From Planctomycetota bacterium (GTDB taxonomy: Bacteria > Planctomycetota > JACOTG01 > JAJDCM01): a stretch of 35,435 nucleotides of DNA. The stretch covers positions 1-35,435 of the forward strand of contig JAJDCM010000417.1 of the NCBI GenBank assembly GCA_029260825.1, in the 5' to 3' direction. This document shows, piece by piece, positions 7,427 to 16,288 of this stretch. The notes beneath the pieces are model-generated. The model saw only the letters and a program-made list of their open reading frames with translations, did not search any database and was not told where the DNA came from. Positions within the stretch are counted from its first letter, which is position 1, and each line of letters opens with the position of its first letter. Made by a program: the position numbers and the translations under genes.

Positions 7427-10400
7427 TCATCGATCGTCACGCTTGGGCGATGTTGCTGGTGAAGATTCATCCCGGGGAAGATCTCCGGTGACGTGGATGT
7501 CTTGTTTGGGAATCGGAATCTGGATTCCTTCCTCCCGCAAAGTCTTGTAGATGCGACCCACGAGGTCTGAGCGGGTTGAAAGGCCAACGTCGAGGTGAGT
7601 GAAAAACCATACTTCGAACTCGAGAGCGAAATCCCCAAAGCCCTTGAACCAGATCCGATGGGGCGGATCTTTCAGGGTGTTGGGGTGATCGCCTACGGTT
7701 TGGTCCAGGAGCCGAAGTACCTTCTCCACGTCGGATCCGTAGGCGACTCCCAGGTTGACGGTGCGCCGCATGATCCGATCGGTTCGGGTCCAGTTTGTGA
7801 GCTCTTTGGTAATGAAATCCTTGTTGGGGATGATGATTGTCTGTCTTTCCCAGTTGGTCACCACGGTTGCTCGAATGGTGATCTTCTCCACCGTTCCGCC
7901 GGAGGTGCCGACGGTAATGGTATCTCCTACCCGAATCGGCTGCTCGAAGAGAATGATGAGACCGCTGATGAAGTTGGCTATCACTTCCTGAAGTCCAAAT
8001 CCGATACCGACCGAGGCCCCGGTGGCCAGCCATCCGAGACTCCCGAGGGTAAAGCCGAGGGTCAAGAGTGCGGCCGTGTAGGTCATGAGCAGAATGGCGT
8101 ATCGAGATATGGTGAGAAGGGCGAACTTGGATCCCTCGGTGGCTTGCACCCTCAGGGGAACGATGACCGATTCGTAGATGTTGGCAATGTTTCTGGCAAC
8201 ATAGTGTCCGGCGCCGATCCAGAGAAGAGCGAGAAGAACTTCCCAGAGGCTCAGCCATTGACCTTGCTCTTCATCGACCTCCAGGAGCTTGACGTCGCCA
8301 AGGACTTCTCTCAGCAGAGTCTCGATATCCCAGAAGTAGTGCAGGATGATCGCGGAGATGAAGATGATTGTTGTGGCCAGAACCCGGGTGAGGAGATGGA
8401 CCGCGGCTTCTGAAGTATCCTTTGTGCCCTGTTCGCGCGCTGCACGCTGACGAATCGTCTTCACCACTCTGCCCACGATCCGGCTCGAGATCCGGTAGAG
8501 AGTAGCGAGAAGAACCGTGGCGGTGAATGCCTGACTCAGGTTGATGATGATGAAGTCGGCTCCGACCTGATACCCCGCAGCACCCAGAACCAAGGCTGCC
8601 ACGAGACCGAGGGAAAGGATCGGCCCGAAGATGCGAGCGATTCGTCTCGAGATTCCTCCCGGTTGGGTCCAATGGCGCACCACGGCGCCGTTGGGGAGGG
8701 TAAGTAAAATCATCGAAATGGCCATGCACGTCCGCCACATGACATGAAACAGTCGGGGGAGACTCTCGAACTGGAAGGGCTCTTGACTCAGCACTCGTGA
8801 AGGGAGGTAGAAGAAGATGGCCGCCACGCTGACAACGCGGATGCTTCGATACAGCTGGGCTGCGACCTCCGGGCGGAGGGACCTGGAACGGACGGCGATT
8901 CCATCTCGACCCAGGAATCGGCTCCCGAAGCGACGTGCGAGGGTGATCCACGCCAGCGGCCCAAGAATATTCACCAGCGGGCCTTGTATCGCGCTTGGGT
9001 AGCTAGATCTATCCATGACGATTTTGAGCAGGAAAATACCCAGGGGAACCGAACCTACCCAGATCAGACCGACGAGCAACTCCTTGAACAGTCTTGACCT
9101 GGAAAGAGGCTCTTCTTCGGGCAGCGGTGCGTGTTTCCGGCGGGTCAGGCGTGGAAGGACAAAGAAGAGGAGTGCCAGAATGACTACTTTCAGGGCCACG
9201 GGAAGGGGTTTTTTGACGACGGCATCCTGAATTTCGTGGCCTGCATCCGTGTAGGAGTCGGGAATCAGGGCGATCTCGGTCAGTGCGTCTTTCACGGTGC
9301 GGAATGTAATGGGGGGATCACTTCGCATCCAGAGGAGGCGAGATCGGACAAACGTTCGGTACTCCTCGAGCGTCGTGTTCTGTTGGGACAGGATCAGAGC
9401 CAGATCATTGTAGCCCCTCTCGGCTTGCCCCAGGGCGAGCTGAAGATCCCGAAGTCCATGGGCGAGTCCGTTGGTCCCGTCAATCACCTGACTGAAAACG
9501 GAGGTTGCTTCCTCGTGTCGATCCGGCGGCAGGCTTTTTAGCAGCGTTTCTCGGAGCGTATTGTCTTCCCCCGGAATCTGGATTGCCCACAGCCGATCGA
9601 GTGCCTCGGCGAGGCGGCGTTGGTTTTTCTCGCTGGCATCATTGAACTGGGGGAGAGTCACGCTGTTCAGGATCTGTTGTCGTCGTTCGGCGCGACGGAG
9701 GGTGGACTGAAGTAGGTCCTCTGCGGTGACTCCTTGCACCTTCAATCGAAGCTCGAGGCGCTCCTTCTCCTTGCTGAGGGCCTCGATCGTCATCTTTTCC
9801 GTGGTTTCGCGGGTCTTCAGGCTGTCGATGACGTTCTGTGTCGCGATTTTCTCACTCCGCGCCAAAGCCGCTTCGGCGAGAATTGTTCGGCGAAATTGTT
9901 CGAGGGGATCGCTTTCTTGTTCGGCCGCCTTGGCTTCCGATTCGGCGAGTTCTTTTGCTCTTTCTGCCTCTCCGGAGCGGAGTTTTGCCGCTTCCTGTCT
10001 TGCGAGGTCAAGAGCTGCGCGAGCCTGTTTGAGCCGAAGCTCGGAAAGGTCGAATTCGTTTTGAAGGGTATTGATGACTCCAGGCCATTTGGACCGAGCT
10101 TGATTGAGAAAAGTCTTGCCTACCGTGACCGCCTGAATCTCGATGTGGGCGCTGGCCTTGCGGTATTTTGTGAGATCGTCGTCGTCGGTCAGTTGCTCCA
10201 CCAGGCTTCGTGCTTTGCTCTCCCGCTGATCCAGGGTCGAGCTGGCTTCGGCGGCCTGGTCGTTCTTTCTCTTCAGCTGTTCCAGGGAGCTCTGGCATTG
10301 CTCTTTGTTCTTTTGAGCCTGGGTGAAAGCGTTTTCGTATTGGGCGAGCTCCTCGGCTGACTCCATGAGAATTGACGTAGGAAGCTCTTTATCTCCCTCG

Positions 10401-10717
10401 GCTTTGAGGGCGGCTTCGACCTTGGCTTTGCGTTGGTCAAGGTCACCAATCCTGGTGAGGGACTTTTCCTCCTCTTGAGCTTTGAGGACTTCTTCAAGGA
10501 GGGAGATGCGTCGTGAGATCTCCTGGCTCCAGCGCTCGTCTTCCTCGGATCTAGGAGTGCCCAGATCCTTCAGGCGCTGCCTGGCTTCCGTCAGGGACTT
10601 GGCGGCATCAAAGGAAGATGGATTCTGCGCAGATAGCGTACCGGAGAAGTGAAGCAAAAGGGGTAAGGCAAGCAGTACGGCCCGTCGCATCCACGAGCCA
10701 AGAAGGAAGGGTCTCAC
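7427..10717 (-). CDS. large MscK/MscM-like mechanosensitive channel
   Basis: Protein of 1096 residues. It begins with a signal peptide (MRRAVLLALPLLLHFSGTLS core) and continues with about 400 residues rich in Glu, Lys, Ala and Gln that should form coiled coils in the periplasm. Roughly ten membrane helices follow from about residue 500. The C-terminal MscS module has its pore helix near 885-925 (ASVGIGFGLQEVIANFISGL) and then the beta domain with EQPIRVGDTITVG and IIIPNKDFITKELTNWTR. This is the layout of E. coli KefA/MscK and YjeP/MscM. The start is a GTG at 10717 preceded by GAGGAG at about 7 bases; the ATG at 10690 lacks such a site. It is divergent from trhO and probably heads a two-gene unit with the RluA-type gene. 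Confidence 0.92.
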   Translation of the reverse strand: MRPFLLGSWMRRAVLLALPLLLHFSGTLSAQNPSSFDAAKSLTEARQRLKDLGTPRSEEDERWSQEISRRISLLEEVLKAQEEEKSLTRIGDLDQRKAKVEAALKAEGDKELPTSILMESAEELAQYENAFTQAQKNKEQCQSSLEQLKRKNDQAAEASSTLDQRESKARSLVEQLTDDDDLTKYRKASAHIEIQAVTVGKTFLNQARSKWPGVINTLQNEFDLSELRLKQARAALDLARQEAAKLRSGEAERAKELAESEAKAAEQESDPLEQFRRTILAEAALARSEKIATQNVIDSLKTRETTEKMTIEALSKEKERLELRLKVQGVTAEDLLQSTLRRAERRQQILNSVTLPQFNDASEKNQRRLAEALDRLWAIQIPGEDNTLRETLLKSLPPDRHEEATSVFSQVIDGTNGLAHGLRDLQLALGQAERGYNDLALILSQQNTTLEEYRTFVRSRLLWMRSDPPITFRTVKDALTEIALIPDSYTDAGHEIQDAVVKKPLPVALKVVILALLFFVLPRLTRRKHAPLPEEEPLSRSRLFKELLVGLIWVGSVPLGIFLLKIVMDRSSYPSAIQGPLVNILGPLAWITLARRFGSRFLGRDGIAVRSRSLRPEVAAQLYRSIRVVSVAAIFFYLPSRVLSQEPFQFESLPRLFHVMWRTCMAISMILLTLPNGAVVRHWTQPGGISRRIARIFGPILSLGLVAALVLGAAGYQVGADFIIINLSQAFTATVLLATLYRISSRIVGRVVKTIRQRAAREQGTKDTSEAAVHLLTRVLATTIIFISAIILHYFWDIETLLREVLGDVKLLEVDEEQGQWLSLWEVLLALLWIGAGHYVARNIANIYESVIVPLRVQATEGSKFALLTISRYAILLMTYTAALLTLGFTLGSLGWLATGASVGIGFGLQEVIANFISGLIILFEQPIRVGDTITVGTSGGTVEKITIRATVVTNWERQTIIIPNKDFITKELTNWTRTDRIMRRTVNLGVAYGSDVEKVLRLLDQTVGDHPNTLKDPPHRIWFKGFGDFALEFEVWFFTHLDVGLSTRSDLVGRIYKTLREEGIQIPIPKQDIHVTGDLPRDESSPATSPKRDDR

Positions 10718-11028
10718 CCGCGTCTCCTCTCGGTTGGGGTCTTTTGATCCATCGATTGACTACTCGTATCAAATTCGGGAAGTCGACCCAAACGTCTTCC
10801 CTTTCGTCCAGAGATTCTAAAGGCAGAGGCTCCGATCCAGGGGGAATTTCCAGATGGAGGACCCGGGTAATCGTGCAGATTCTGCTGTTCTCCCGGGAGA
10901 GAGTCGGAGTCGACCTTGCCAGGAGGGGATTCCAGACTAGAATATGGGTCTCTTTCTCGTTGGGGATGGCTGGGTTGATTTTCTTGTGAAAGGTCGAGAG
11001 TGTGAGTCCGGAAAACTCGGAAGTTCGG
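10718..11028. other. intergenic region between divergent genes
   Basis: About 310 bases separate the MscK-like gene and trhO, which are transcribed away from each other. A promoter candidate for trhO is listed separately. For the leftward gene I see only the ribosome binding site and no good -35/-10 pair. Confidence 0.5.
10916..10943 (+). promoter_or_regulatory. candidate promoter for trhO
   Basis: TTGCCA (10916-10921) and TAGAAT (10938-10943) are separated by 16 bases, each with five of six consensus matches. The leader would be about 80 bases. Confidence 0.4.
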
Positions 11029-11850
11029 ATGCGGAGACCGCCGGTGGTGAACCTGGCGGCATATAAATTCGTGACTTTGACCGATCTTCCGGCATGGCGG
11101 GAACGACTTCTTTCGACGTGCCTTGGCCTTGAGCTCATGGGGACGGTCCTTCTCAGCACGGAAGGGATTAACCTTTGCGTGGCCGGGAGCGAGTCGGCGA
11201 TCGAAAAGCTGCGATCGACTCTCGAGGCAGAAACCGAGTTTTCTGATTTGATGGCCAAGTTCAGCTACAGCCAGAACCAGCCCTTCAATCGAATGCTCGT
11301 CAAGGTCAAGCGGGAGATCATTGCGTTTGATGTTCCAGGCATCGATCCGCGTCGACAGACGGCGCCTCGCCTCTCCCCCAAGACCCTGAAGGATTGGCTC
11401 GACGAAGGCCGTCCCATTCATCTTCTCGATACACGCAACGATTATGAGGTTGAGCTCGGTACGTTCCGCGGAGCGATCGCGCTTGATCTTGACCATTTCA
11501 AGGAGTTTCCCGACGCCGCGAAAAACCTTGGAGAAGAGGTCAGGAACGGTCCGATCGTGGCTTTTTGCACCGGAGGCATTCGTTGCGAAAAGGCTGCGCC
11601 TTTTCTTTCGTCGATCGGCTGTAAAGAGGTCTATCAGCTTGATGGTGGAATCCTCAAGTACTTCGAAGAATGCGGTGGTGCTCACTACGAAGGAGACTGT
11701 TTCGTCTTCGATCATCGAGTGTCCCTGGATGCGAGCCTGAAGGAGACGGATGCTCAGCTGTGCTTTTCTTGCCAGGCCGTTTTGTCTGCGGAAGACCTTG
11801 CTTCACCTGAGTACGTCCTGGGAGAGTCGTGCCCGAAGTGCTCTTCGTAG
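11029..11850 (+). CDS. trhO: tRNA uridine(34) hydroxylase, rhodanese-like
   Basis: Protein of 273 residues of the TrhO/YceA (UPF0176) family, which hydroxylates uridine 34 of certain tRNAs on the way to 5-methoxyuridine or 5-carboxymethoxyuridine. The N-terminal acylphosphatase-like domain contains NLAAYKFVTLTD and GTVLLSTEGINLCVAG. The rhodanese domain ends in the active-site loop FCTGGIRCEKAAPFL, whose first cysteine is near residue 180. The C-terminus keeps a Zn-ribbon-like set of cysteines (LCFSCQ and ESCPKC). I prefer the ATG at 11029, with GGAAG 5 bases upstream, because family members begin about ten residues before AAYKFV; a GTG at 11002 would add nine residues. It stands alone as a transcription unit. 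Confidence 0.9.
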   Translation: MRRPPVVNLAAYKFVTLTDLPAWRERLLSTCLGLELMGTVLLSTEGINLCVAGSESAIEKLRSTLEAETEFSDLMAKFSYSQNQPFNRMLVKVKREIIAFDVPGIDPRRQTAPRLSPKTLKDWLDEGRPIHLLDTRNDYEVELGTFRGAIALDLDHFKEFPDAAKNLGEEVRNGPIVAFCTGGIRCEKAAPFLSSIGCKEVYQLDGGILKYFEECGGAHYEGDCFVFDHRVSLDASLKETDAQLCFSCQAVLSAEDLASPEYVLGESCPKCSS

Positions 11851-12238
11851 GGGGAACTCGATTGAATCCTGTCATGCCGTGGTGCCCAAGGAGGTGGTTG
11901 GAGATCCACCTGTCTTTGGATTGCGAATGATTACATATTCACTCACTCGCATAACCCCCTGATTGACAATGGGTTCTCGTCGAAGTTAAGCGGTGAGTGG
12001 ATGTGGGTGTCACGAAATGTATCTCCTGCAATCGAGCGCCGTTTGGCAGGTTTTGACCCACCTTGGACTTCTCAAGATATGGATGCGACTTGAGTTAGAT
12101 TCGGTCTCTCTGTCCTCTGATCGACATGGCACAGGCCTTGCTTTTGTCCGGGTAGTACCGCGACGAGATGCGCGGATCAAACCGCAGGCTCGAGGCTCTG
12201 GGATATGCCTCGATCGAAAAGAAGAGAGGACTCGAATC
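11851..12238. other. 388-base intergenic region before secreted paralogue A
   Basis: An inverted repeat AGGTGG (11892-11897) / CCACCT (11906-11911) with an 8-base loop sits about 40 bases after trhO and is followed only by a weak T-rich stretch, so it may be a poor terminator. A perfect TTGACA stands at 11963-11968, but no good -10 lies at the right distance. A second -35-like TTGACC at 12053 is also unpaired. The ribosome binding site AGAGGA is about 10 bases before 12239. No gene is supported here. Confidence 0.4.
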
Positions 12239-13489
12239 ATGTTCAAGAAGAGTGGGATCAGTTCTTGGCTAGCTCTGGCTTCTGTAATGGTCGCTATTTT
12301 TGGAGCCGGGACAATTCGCCCGTTGAGGGCTCAATGTGTCACGGACGGGCTTGAAATTCCTCCCTGTTGTACTCCAGCATCGGTGACCTTGCCCGTTTTT
12401 CCTGCCATCTCCGATAGTTCAAAGTTTGTGAGCTTCAAGGGATGCACGACTCAGATCGATCAGAACCTTTGTGTCGATATCGACGCTCCGATTCCGGCGA
12501 ACTCGGGTGGTGTGATCTGTGGCCTCTATCTCATCAAATACAAGGTGAAGCTTTGTGGCAGCGGCACGGTGCTCTGGAAGGGAACCATGCGGGCTCAATA
12601 CTCCCGAAACTGGCAAGAGACGGATTCCAGTGGGCTCACCCTCGGGGTGTGGCGATTTCTCCTGAACGGTGATTTTCGTCCCACGACTTTCTTGCTGGGA
12701 AGTACTTCGAGTTCAAACGTCATTCCGCCCTGTCAGGCATCCTTTGGTGGACGGGTATACGTTGCTGGTTATATCGACTATGCCTTTGATTGCACCAACC
12801 TCACCTGGTCGGCGGCATGGGCGTTCAATCATGACTGCGACTCGATTCACCATCCATCAGGATCCGCTCGCCCCGCCCCCGCAGGTGGCTTCCATCCGAC
12901 TCGATCCTATACCTTCCTGGGTCCGGGGACTTCCTTCGTTGTCGATCCCGTAGGAACTCCTGTTGGAGCCGGAGCGATCGTTCAAGAAGCTGCTCGTTGG
13001 AATGACTGGTCATCTCTTCCCAATATTTGCACCGGAGAAGAGCCAGTCAGCACCGGTTTGATGCAGTTTGTGCGCCAGTTCTGCCCTTGCAATCCGGTTC
13101 CCGGTGCTAATGCCCAGTATGATGAAACCGAATTTCGATTCAACGGGGCCTGTGGAACTTCTGGCCAGACCCTCCTGCCTCAGGTCGTTCCGTTCCTGCA
13201 GAAGAGGATCGGATCATGGGTTGTGCCGGCTACGTTCCCGGGGCAAGAAGCTTTGTCCATCGATATGGGTAACATGAACTATGACAACGGTTGCACCGGG
13301 ATCTCGAGTGTTGAGTTTTTCGAGGGTGTGACCACGGTTGGTGGATTCCCCGCGTTCACGTACACTCTGACCCCGCTTGGACGTCAGGCGGTTGACCTTG
13401 GAAGCTCGAATCGAAACCCGGTCAACCTCATCCGGCAGGTCGGGAAGCCTCACGTTTCCCAGTACATTTTGAATATGAACGCTCCTTAG
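12239..13489 (+). CDS. secreted Cys-rich protein, paralogue A
   Basis: Protein of 416 residues with a signal peptide (about 1-32, ending IRPLRAQ) and about 15 cysteines in the mature part, which suggests disulfide bonds outside the cytoplasm. It is a paralogue of the protein at 23154-24404, which has exactly the same length. Shared blocks in order are a CC pair near the mature N-terminus, VWRF-x2-NGD, GYIDYA-x-DC, HDCDS, FHPTRSYT-x2-GP, the CPC motif (residues 282-284 here), and a late Y-x-NC/GC site. I do not recognise a known domain, and the function is unknown. I start at 12239 because the signal peptide begins there, with AGAGGA about 10 bases upstream; the open frame extends further upstream without coding character. 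A strong terminator follows at 13514, so it is probably monocistronic. Confidence 0.85.
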   Translation: MFKKSGISSWLALASVMVAIFGAGTIRPLRAQCVTDGLEIPPCCTPASVTLPVFPAISDSSKFVSFKGCTTQIDQNLCVDIDAPIPANSGGVICGLYLIKYKVKLCGSGTVLWKGTMRAQYSRNWQETDSSGLTLGVWRFLLNGDFRPTTFLLGSTSSSNVIPPCQASFGGRVYVAGYIDYAFDCTNLTWSAAWAFNHDCDSIHHPSGSARPAPAGGFHPTRSYTFLGPGTSFVVDPVGTPVGAGAIVQEAARWNDWSSLPNICTGEEPVSTGLMQFVRQFCPCNPVPGANAQYDETEFRFNGACGTSGQTLLPQVVPFLQKRIGSWVVPATFPGQEALSIDMGNMNYDNGCTGISSVEFFEGVTTVGGFPAFTYTLTPLGRQAVDLGSSNRNPVNLIRQVGKPHVSQYILNMNAP

Positions 13490-13513
13490 TCTGAAGAGTG
13501 TTTGCAAGTTGAG

Positions 13514-13548
13514 AAGGCCCGGCGTCCTTTGGGATGTCGGGCCTTTTT
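13514..13548 (+). terminator. intrinsic terminator after paralogue A
   Basis: A 14-pair stem with loop TTTG: AAGGCCCGGCGTCC pairs with GGATGTCGGGCCTT (two G-U pairs), followed directly by TTT. It is 25 bases after the stop of paralogue A. The outer eight pairs are perfect. Confidence 0.9.
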
Positions 13549-13639
13549 GATCTGGATCTGGGGGGTCTTGCTCCCTGTACTTTTTTACATGGTTTCGTTA
13601 CAAGGTGTGAGGGGAACGACGGCACCGGAAATCAAGGAT

Positions 13640-16249
13640 ATGGATAAACCAAGTTCACCAGGTCCACGCAGAGTTGTGCTGGGTAATGGGCTGGTGTGCT
13701 TGTTCTTCGGGGCCTCGTTTCTTGTTTGGTTGCTTCCACCTGGCGTTCACCCGAAGAGACCGGCACAGATTGCTTCCGATCATTCAGGGGAAGAGCCTGT
13801 CGAGCAATCTTTCGCGAATCCTCGAGACCCTACTTTTCATCCTATCTCCGATCATGAGGCAAAGGGGAGCCTGGAGAACGGGAAGGTGGCCGTCGTCGAG
13901 ACAGCCGTGACTTCGCATTCTGTTTTCACGCTTGTAGATCGGTTGTTGTACAGGTCGGATCCGGATCACGCCGCCGCGGCCCTGATGAGCCTGATTGAGG
14001 AGAACGGTGCAGAGGATGTGACGTCCGAGATTTTGAAGGAGCTGAGAACCGATGTGCTGGGTCGGAAAGAGAAGCTGCGCAACCCCACGGAGACGGCAAG
14101 TGTCCTCTTGATGGATGTCGTTCCAGACATCGACAATCACTTTCTCTCCCTGCACTACTTTGCTCTCAAAACCCAGGGTGCTGCCCACCTTGAGCTGCGG
14201 AGTCTCTTGCTTGGTTGGCCGGAGGCGCGAATTGTTCTGGACGGGCTCGTGCATCTCGATCATCGGCGGCTCGAGGTCTTCTTTCAAGATCAGCTGGCGC
14301 TGGACTCTCACGTGGCGAGATCGGCTGCTCGAATCGCCCTCAGTAAATGGGGTGCCGGTGAAGTCGATAAGCGCCAGGCAATCTTGAAATGCCTGGTTTC
14401 GGTTCTTCCGGCATCGGATCTACATGAAGACATCATGAGTGTGGTCAGATATGCGGGAGCCGAAAAGCCTGAGTATGGGTTGGTCTACGGGTATGCTCTG
14501 GGGAGCCTCCTGGGAAAGTTGGTGACCGACGTCGAGTCCCGGCGTCCAGGTTTCATCGATTCGTTCTTGCAGACGTTGAGAGGGAGTCAGTTCGTTGAAG
14601 GGAGCGCTCCTCATGAAGTGGATCTTTTTCGTGTCGGGGCCCTGGCCAATGTGGAACGAGAAAGCAAGGCCCGCGTTGAATCTCTCCGTCGTCTTGTGGA
14701 TTCTTCTCATGAGCAAGTTCGGATTCAGGCGAACCTGGTTTTGATCGAGGAGCTAGGTCTTTCGCATCTGGTCGATCTGCTGGACGAGACGGAGAAGGAG
14801 GGCGTTTCGCCTTTTCCCGCCAAGAACGGGTATCGATATCTTTGGGCTGTGCTTCGGTCTCTTCGAAAGAACCCGGAGCAGATTCAATCCGTTTCACGTT
14901 TCGTGAGCGATGTCTTGCGAGATCTGCCGGGTTACCCCGATACCCTTCAGTGTATTCATCTCTACTGGATCGGGTACTCCGAATACCTGGATCTTGATGA
15001 GTTTCTTCCGATGATTCGAGATCTTTCCGTTGACTCCCGGGTCGATTTGCACACCCGGAATCTTGCTGCAAGGCTGATCAAGCGGGGACGAGACCCTCTC
15101 CGGACCGATCCGACAAGGACGGATGAAGAGGGTCGGCAGCGACTCTCGGCGGAGATCCGGAAGGCTGAGATGCAACTCGAAAACATCAAGATTCGGGGCA
15201 GCAGTTTCTCGGAGAAGTGGGATGAACATGAGGGTTGGATTCGAACTAACGAGCGTTCTTTCACGGCCTGGTATCCAGGTGCTCCAAACGGTAAGAGGAA
15301 GATCGATAATCATCGAGCTGTCTCTATTTCCGAGAAGTGGGGTCGGGTAACAAGGTCCTATTCGGATGCATTCAACGGGCGAACTCACATGAATCTTCGT
15401 CGAATGGAAGACCGCAGGAATCCCTCTTCCCGCTTGAGGGGGACCATCAAGGCAAGGAAGGGAGGAGTGACTCGGTGGTGGAGTCCTTGTTGGTCGGGAA
15501 CTCTTTACGGCTTTTCAGAGGGCGCCGGACAAGGGATTTCGTTGTCCGAGATGCTCGTGCGGTGTAAGGAAAAAGTAACCGTGATTCCCGACGGTGAGTT
15601 TCTTGAGATTCAGGTGTCCGGGGAGAATCGACCACCCCTGGGCGGTGGCCGAGGTTTTGTCACGATGAAACGATGGGTGCTCCTTCCTGGCAAGTCTTAT
15701 GCAATCCAAACGTATGAGACGCTGAACGTTGAGGGGAAGGCGATGATCCGTATCACCGGATCAAACTTTTTGGAGCCGTCGCCCGGAGTCTTTTATCCAA
15801 TGGAGGGGTCCCGTGAGCGGTTTAATCCAGACGGTTCTCCCGACTCACGTCTGTTGTTCACGGCAGTGGAGGTCGTTGCAAATGACCCTGCCTGGAGTGA
15901 CGATGTATTCTCTTTGAAGTGGCCGGAGGGAACCGCGATAACGGATCATATCAGTGGGGGCTACGAATGGATTGAGCCAAGGGAGGAAGAAGAGTCGTTC
16001 CAAAAGATCGCCGTTCCGCTCGTAGAGAAGATCGGATCAGTTCTAGGTGCAGATGGTGTCCGGAGCGATAGCGATGGACTTGACGAAGTTCGTTTGCCAC
16101 CAAGGGGCCGGGAGCCACTGAGCGGACAGAAGCAGCAACGAACGGCCTCGTGGCAGCCAATTGTCGCCTGTGCTTTCTTTATATGTGGGTTGGCCGGTTT
16201 CTTGTTCTTGAGGCGGAATAAAAACCGATATGGTATGCATCCGTGGTGA
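13640..16249 (+). CDS. two-TM protein with HEAT-like middle and LolA-like C-terminal domain
   Basis: Protein of 869 residues of unknown function. A membrane helix lies near residues 16-35 (LVCLFFGASFLVWLL) and a second at the C-terminus (IVACAFFICGLAGFLFL) with a basic tail. The middle, about 80-500, is mostly helical and HEAT-like, with repeated LxxLL/ALxxW patterns. From about 560 to 780 the sequence looks like a beta-rich lipoprotein-binding (LolA/LppX-like) fold; its end FSLKWPEGTAITDHISGG resembles a pattern I associate with planctomycete proteins. The start at 13640 is chosen because the longer open frame, from a TTG at 13502, would run through the terminator of the previous gene. Its ribosome binding site is poor. 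The kinase gene starts 39 bases downstream on the same strand, so the two are likely one unit, and this may be a target or sensor partner of the kinase (inference). Confidence 0.75.
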   Translation: MDKPSSPGPRRVVLGNGLVCLFFGASFLVWLLPPGVHPKRPAQIASDHSGEEPVEQSFANPRDPTFHPISDHEAKGSLENGKVAVVETAVTSHSVFTLVDRLLYRSDPDHAAAALMSLIEENGAEDVTSEILKELRTDVLGRKEKLRNPTETASVLLMDVVPDIDNHFLSLHYFALKTQGAAHLELRSLLLGWPEARIVLDGLVHLDHRRLEVFFQDQLALDSHVARSAARIALSKWGAGEVDKRQAILKCLVSVLPASDLHEDIMSVVRYAGAEKPEYGLVYGYALGSLLGKLVTDVESRRPGFIDSFLQTLRGSQFVEGSAPHEVDLFRVGALANVERESKARVESLRRLVDSSHEQVRIQANLVLIEELGLSHLVDLLDETEKEGVSPFPAKNGYRYLWAVLRSLRKNPEQIQSVSRFVSDVLRDLPGYPDTLQCIHLYWIGYSEYLDLDEFLPMIRDLSVDSRVDLHTRNLAARLIKRGRDPLRTDPTRTDEEGRQRLSAEIRKAEMQLENIKIRGSSFSEKWDEHEGWIRTNERSFTAWYPGAPNGKRKIDNHRAVSISEKWGRVTRSYSDAFNGRTHMNLRRMEDRRNPSSRLRGTIKARKGGVTRWWSPCWSGTLYGFSEGAGQGISLSEMLVRCKEKVTVIPDGEFLEIQVSGENRPPLGGGRGFVTMKRWVLLPGKSYAIQTYETLNVEGKAMIRITGSNFLEPSPGVFYPMEGSRERFNPDGSPDSRLLFTAVEVVANDPAWSDDVFSLKWPEGTAITDHISGGYEWIEPREEEESFQKIAVPLVEKIGSVLGADGVRSDSDGLDEVRLPPRGREPLSGQKQQRTASWQPIVACAFFICGLAGFLFLRRNKNRYGMHPW

Positions 16250-16288
16250 ATGCCCCTTCCAATCCCATGTTGAGCCGGATGAGGTGAT

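Noticed and set aside
10714-11715. 333-codon open frame on the minus strand
   Set aside because: Opposite trhO and running into the start of the MscK-like gene; no family features.
11892-11911. Hairpin after trhO as a terminator
   Set aside because: Only six pairs with a weak T-rich follow-up; noted within the intergenic entry but not called as a terminator.
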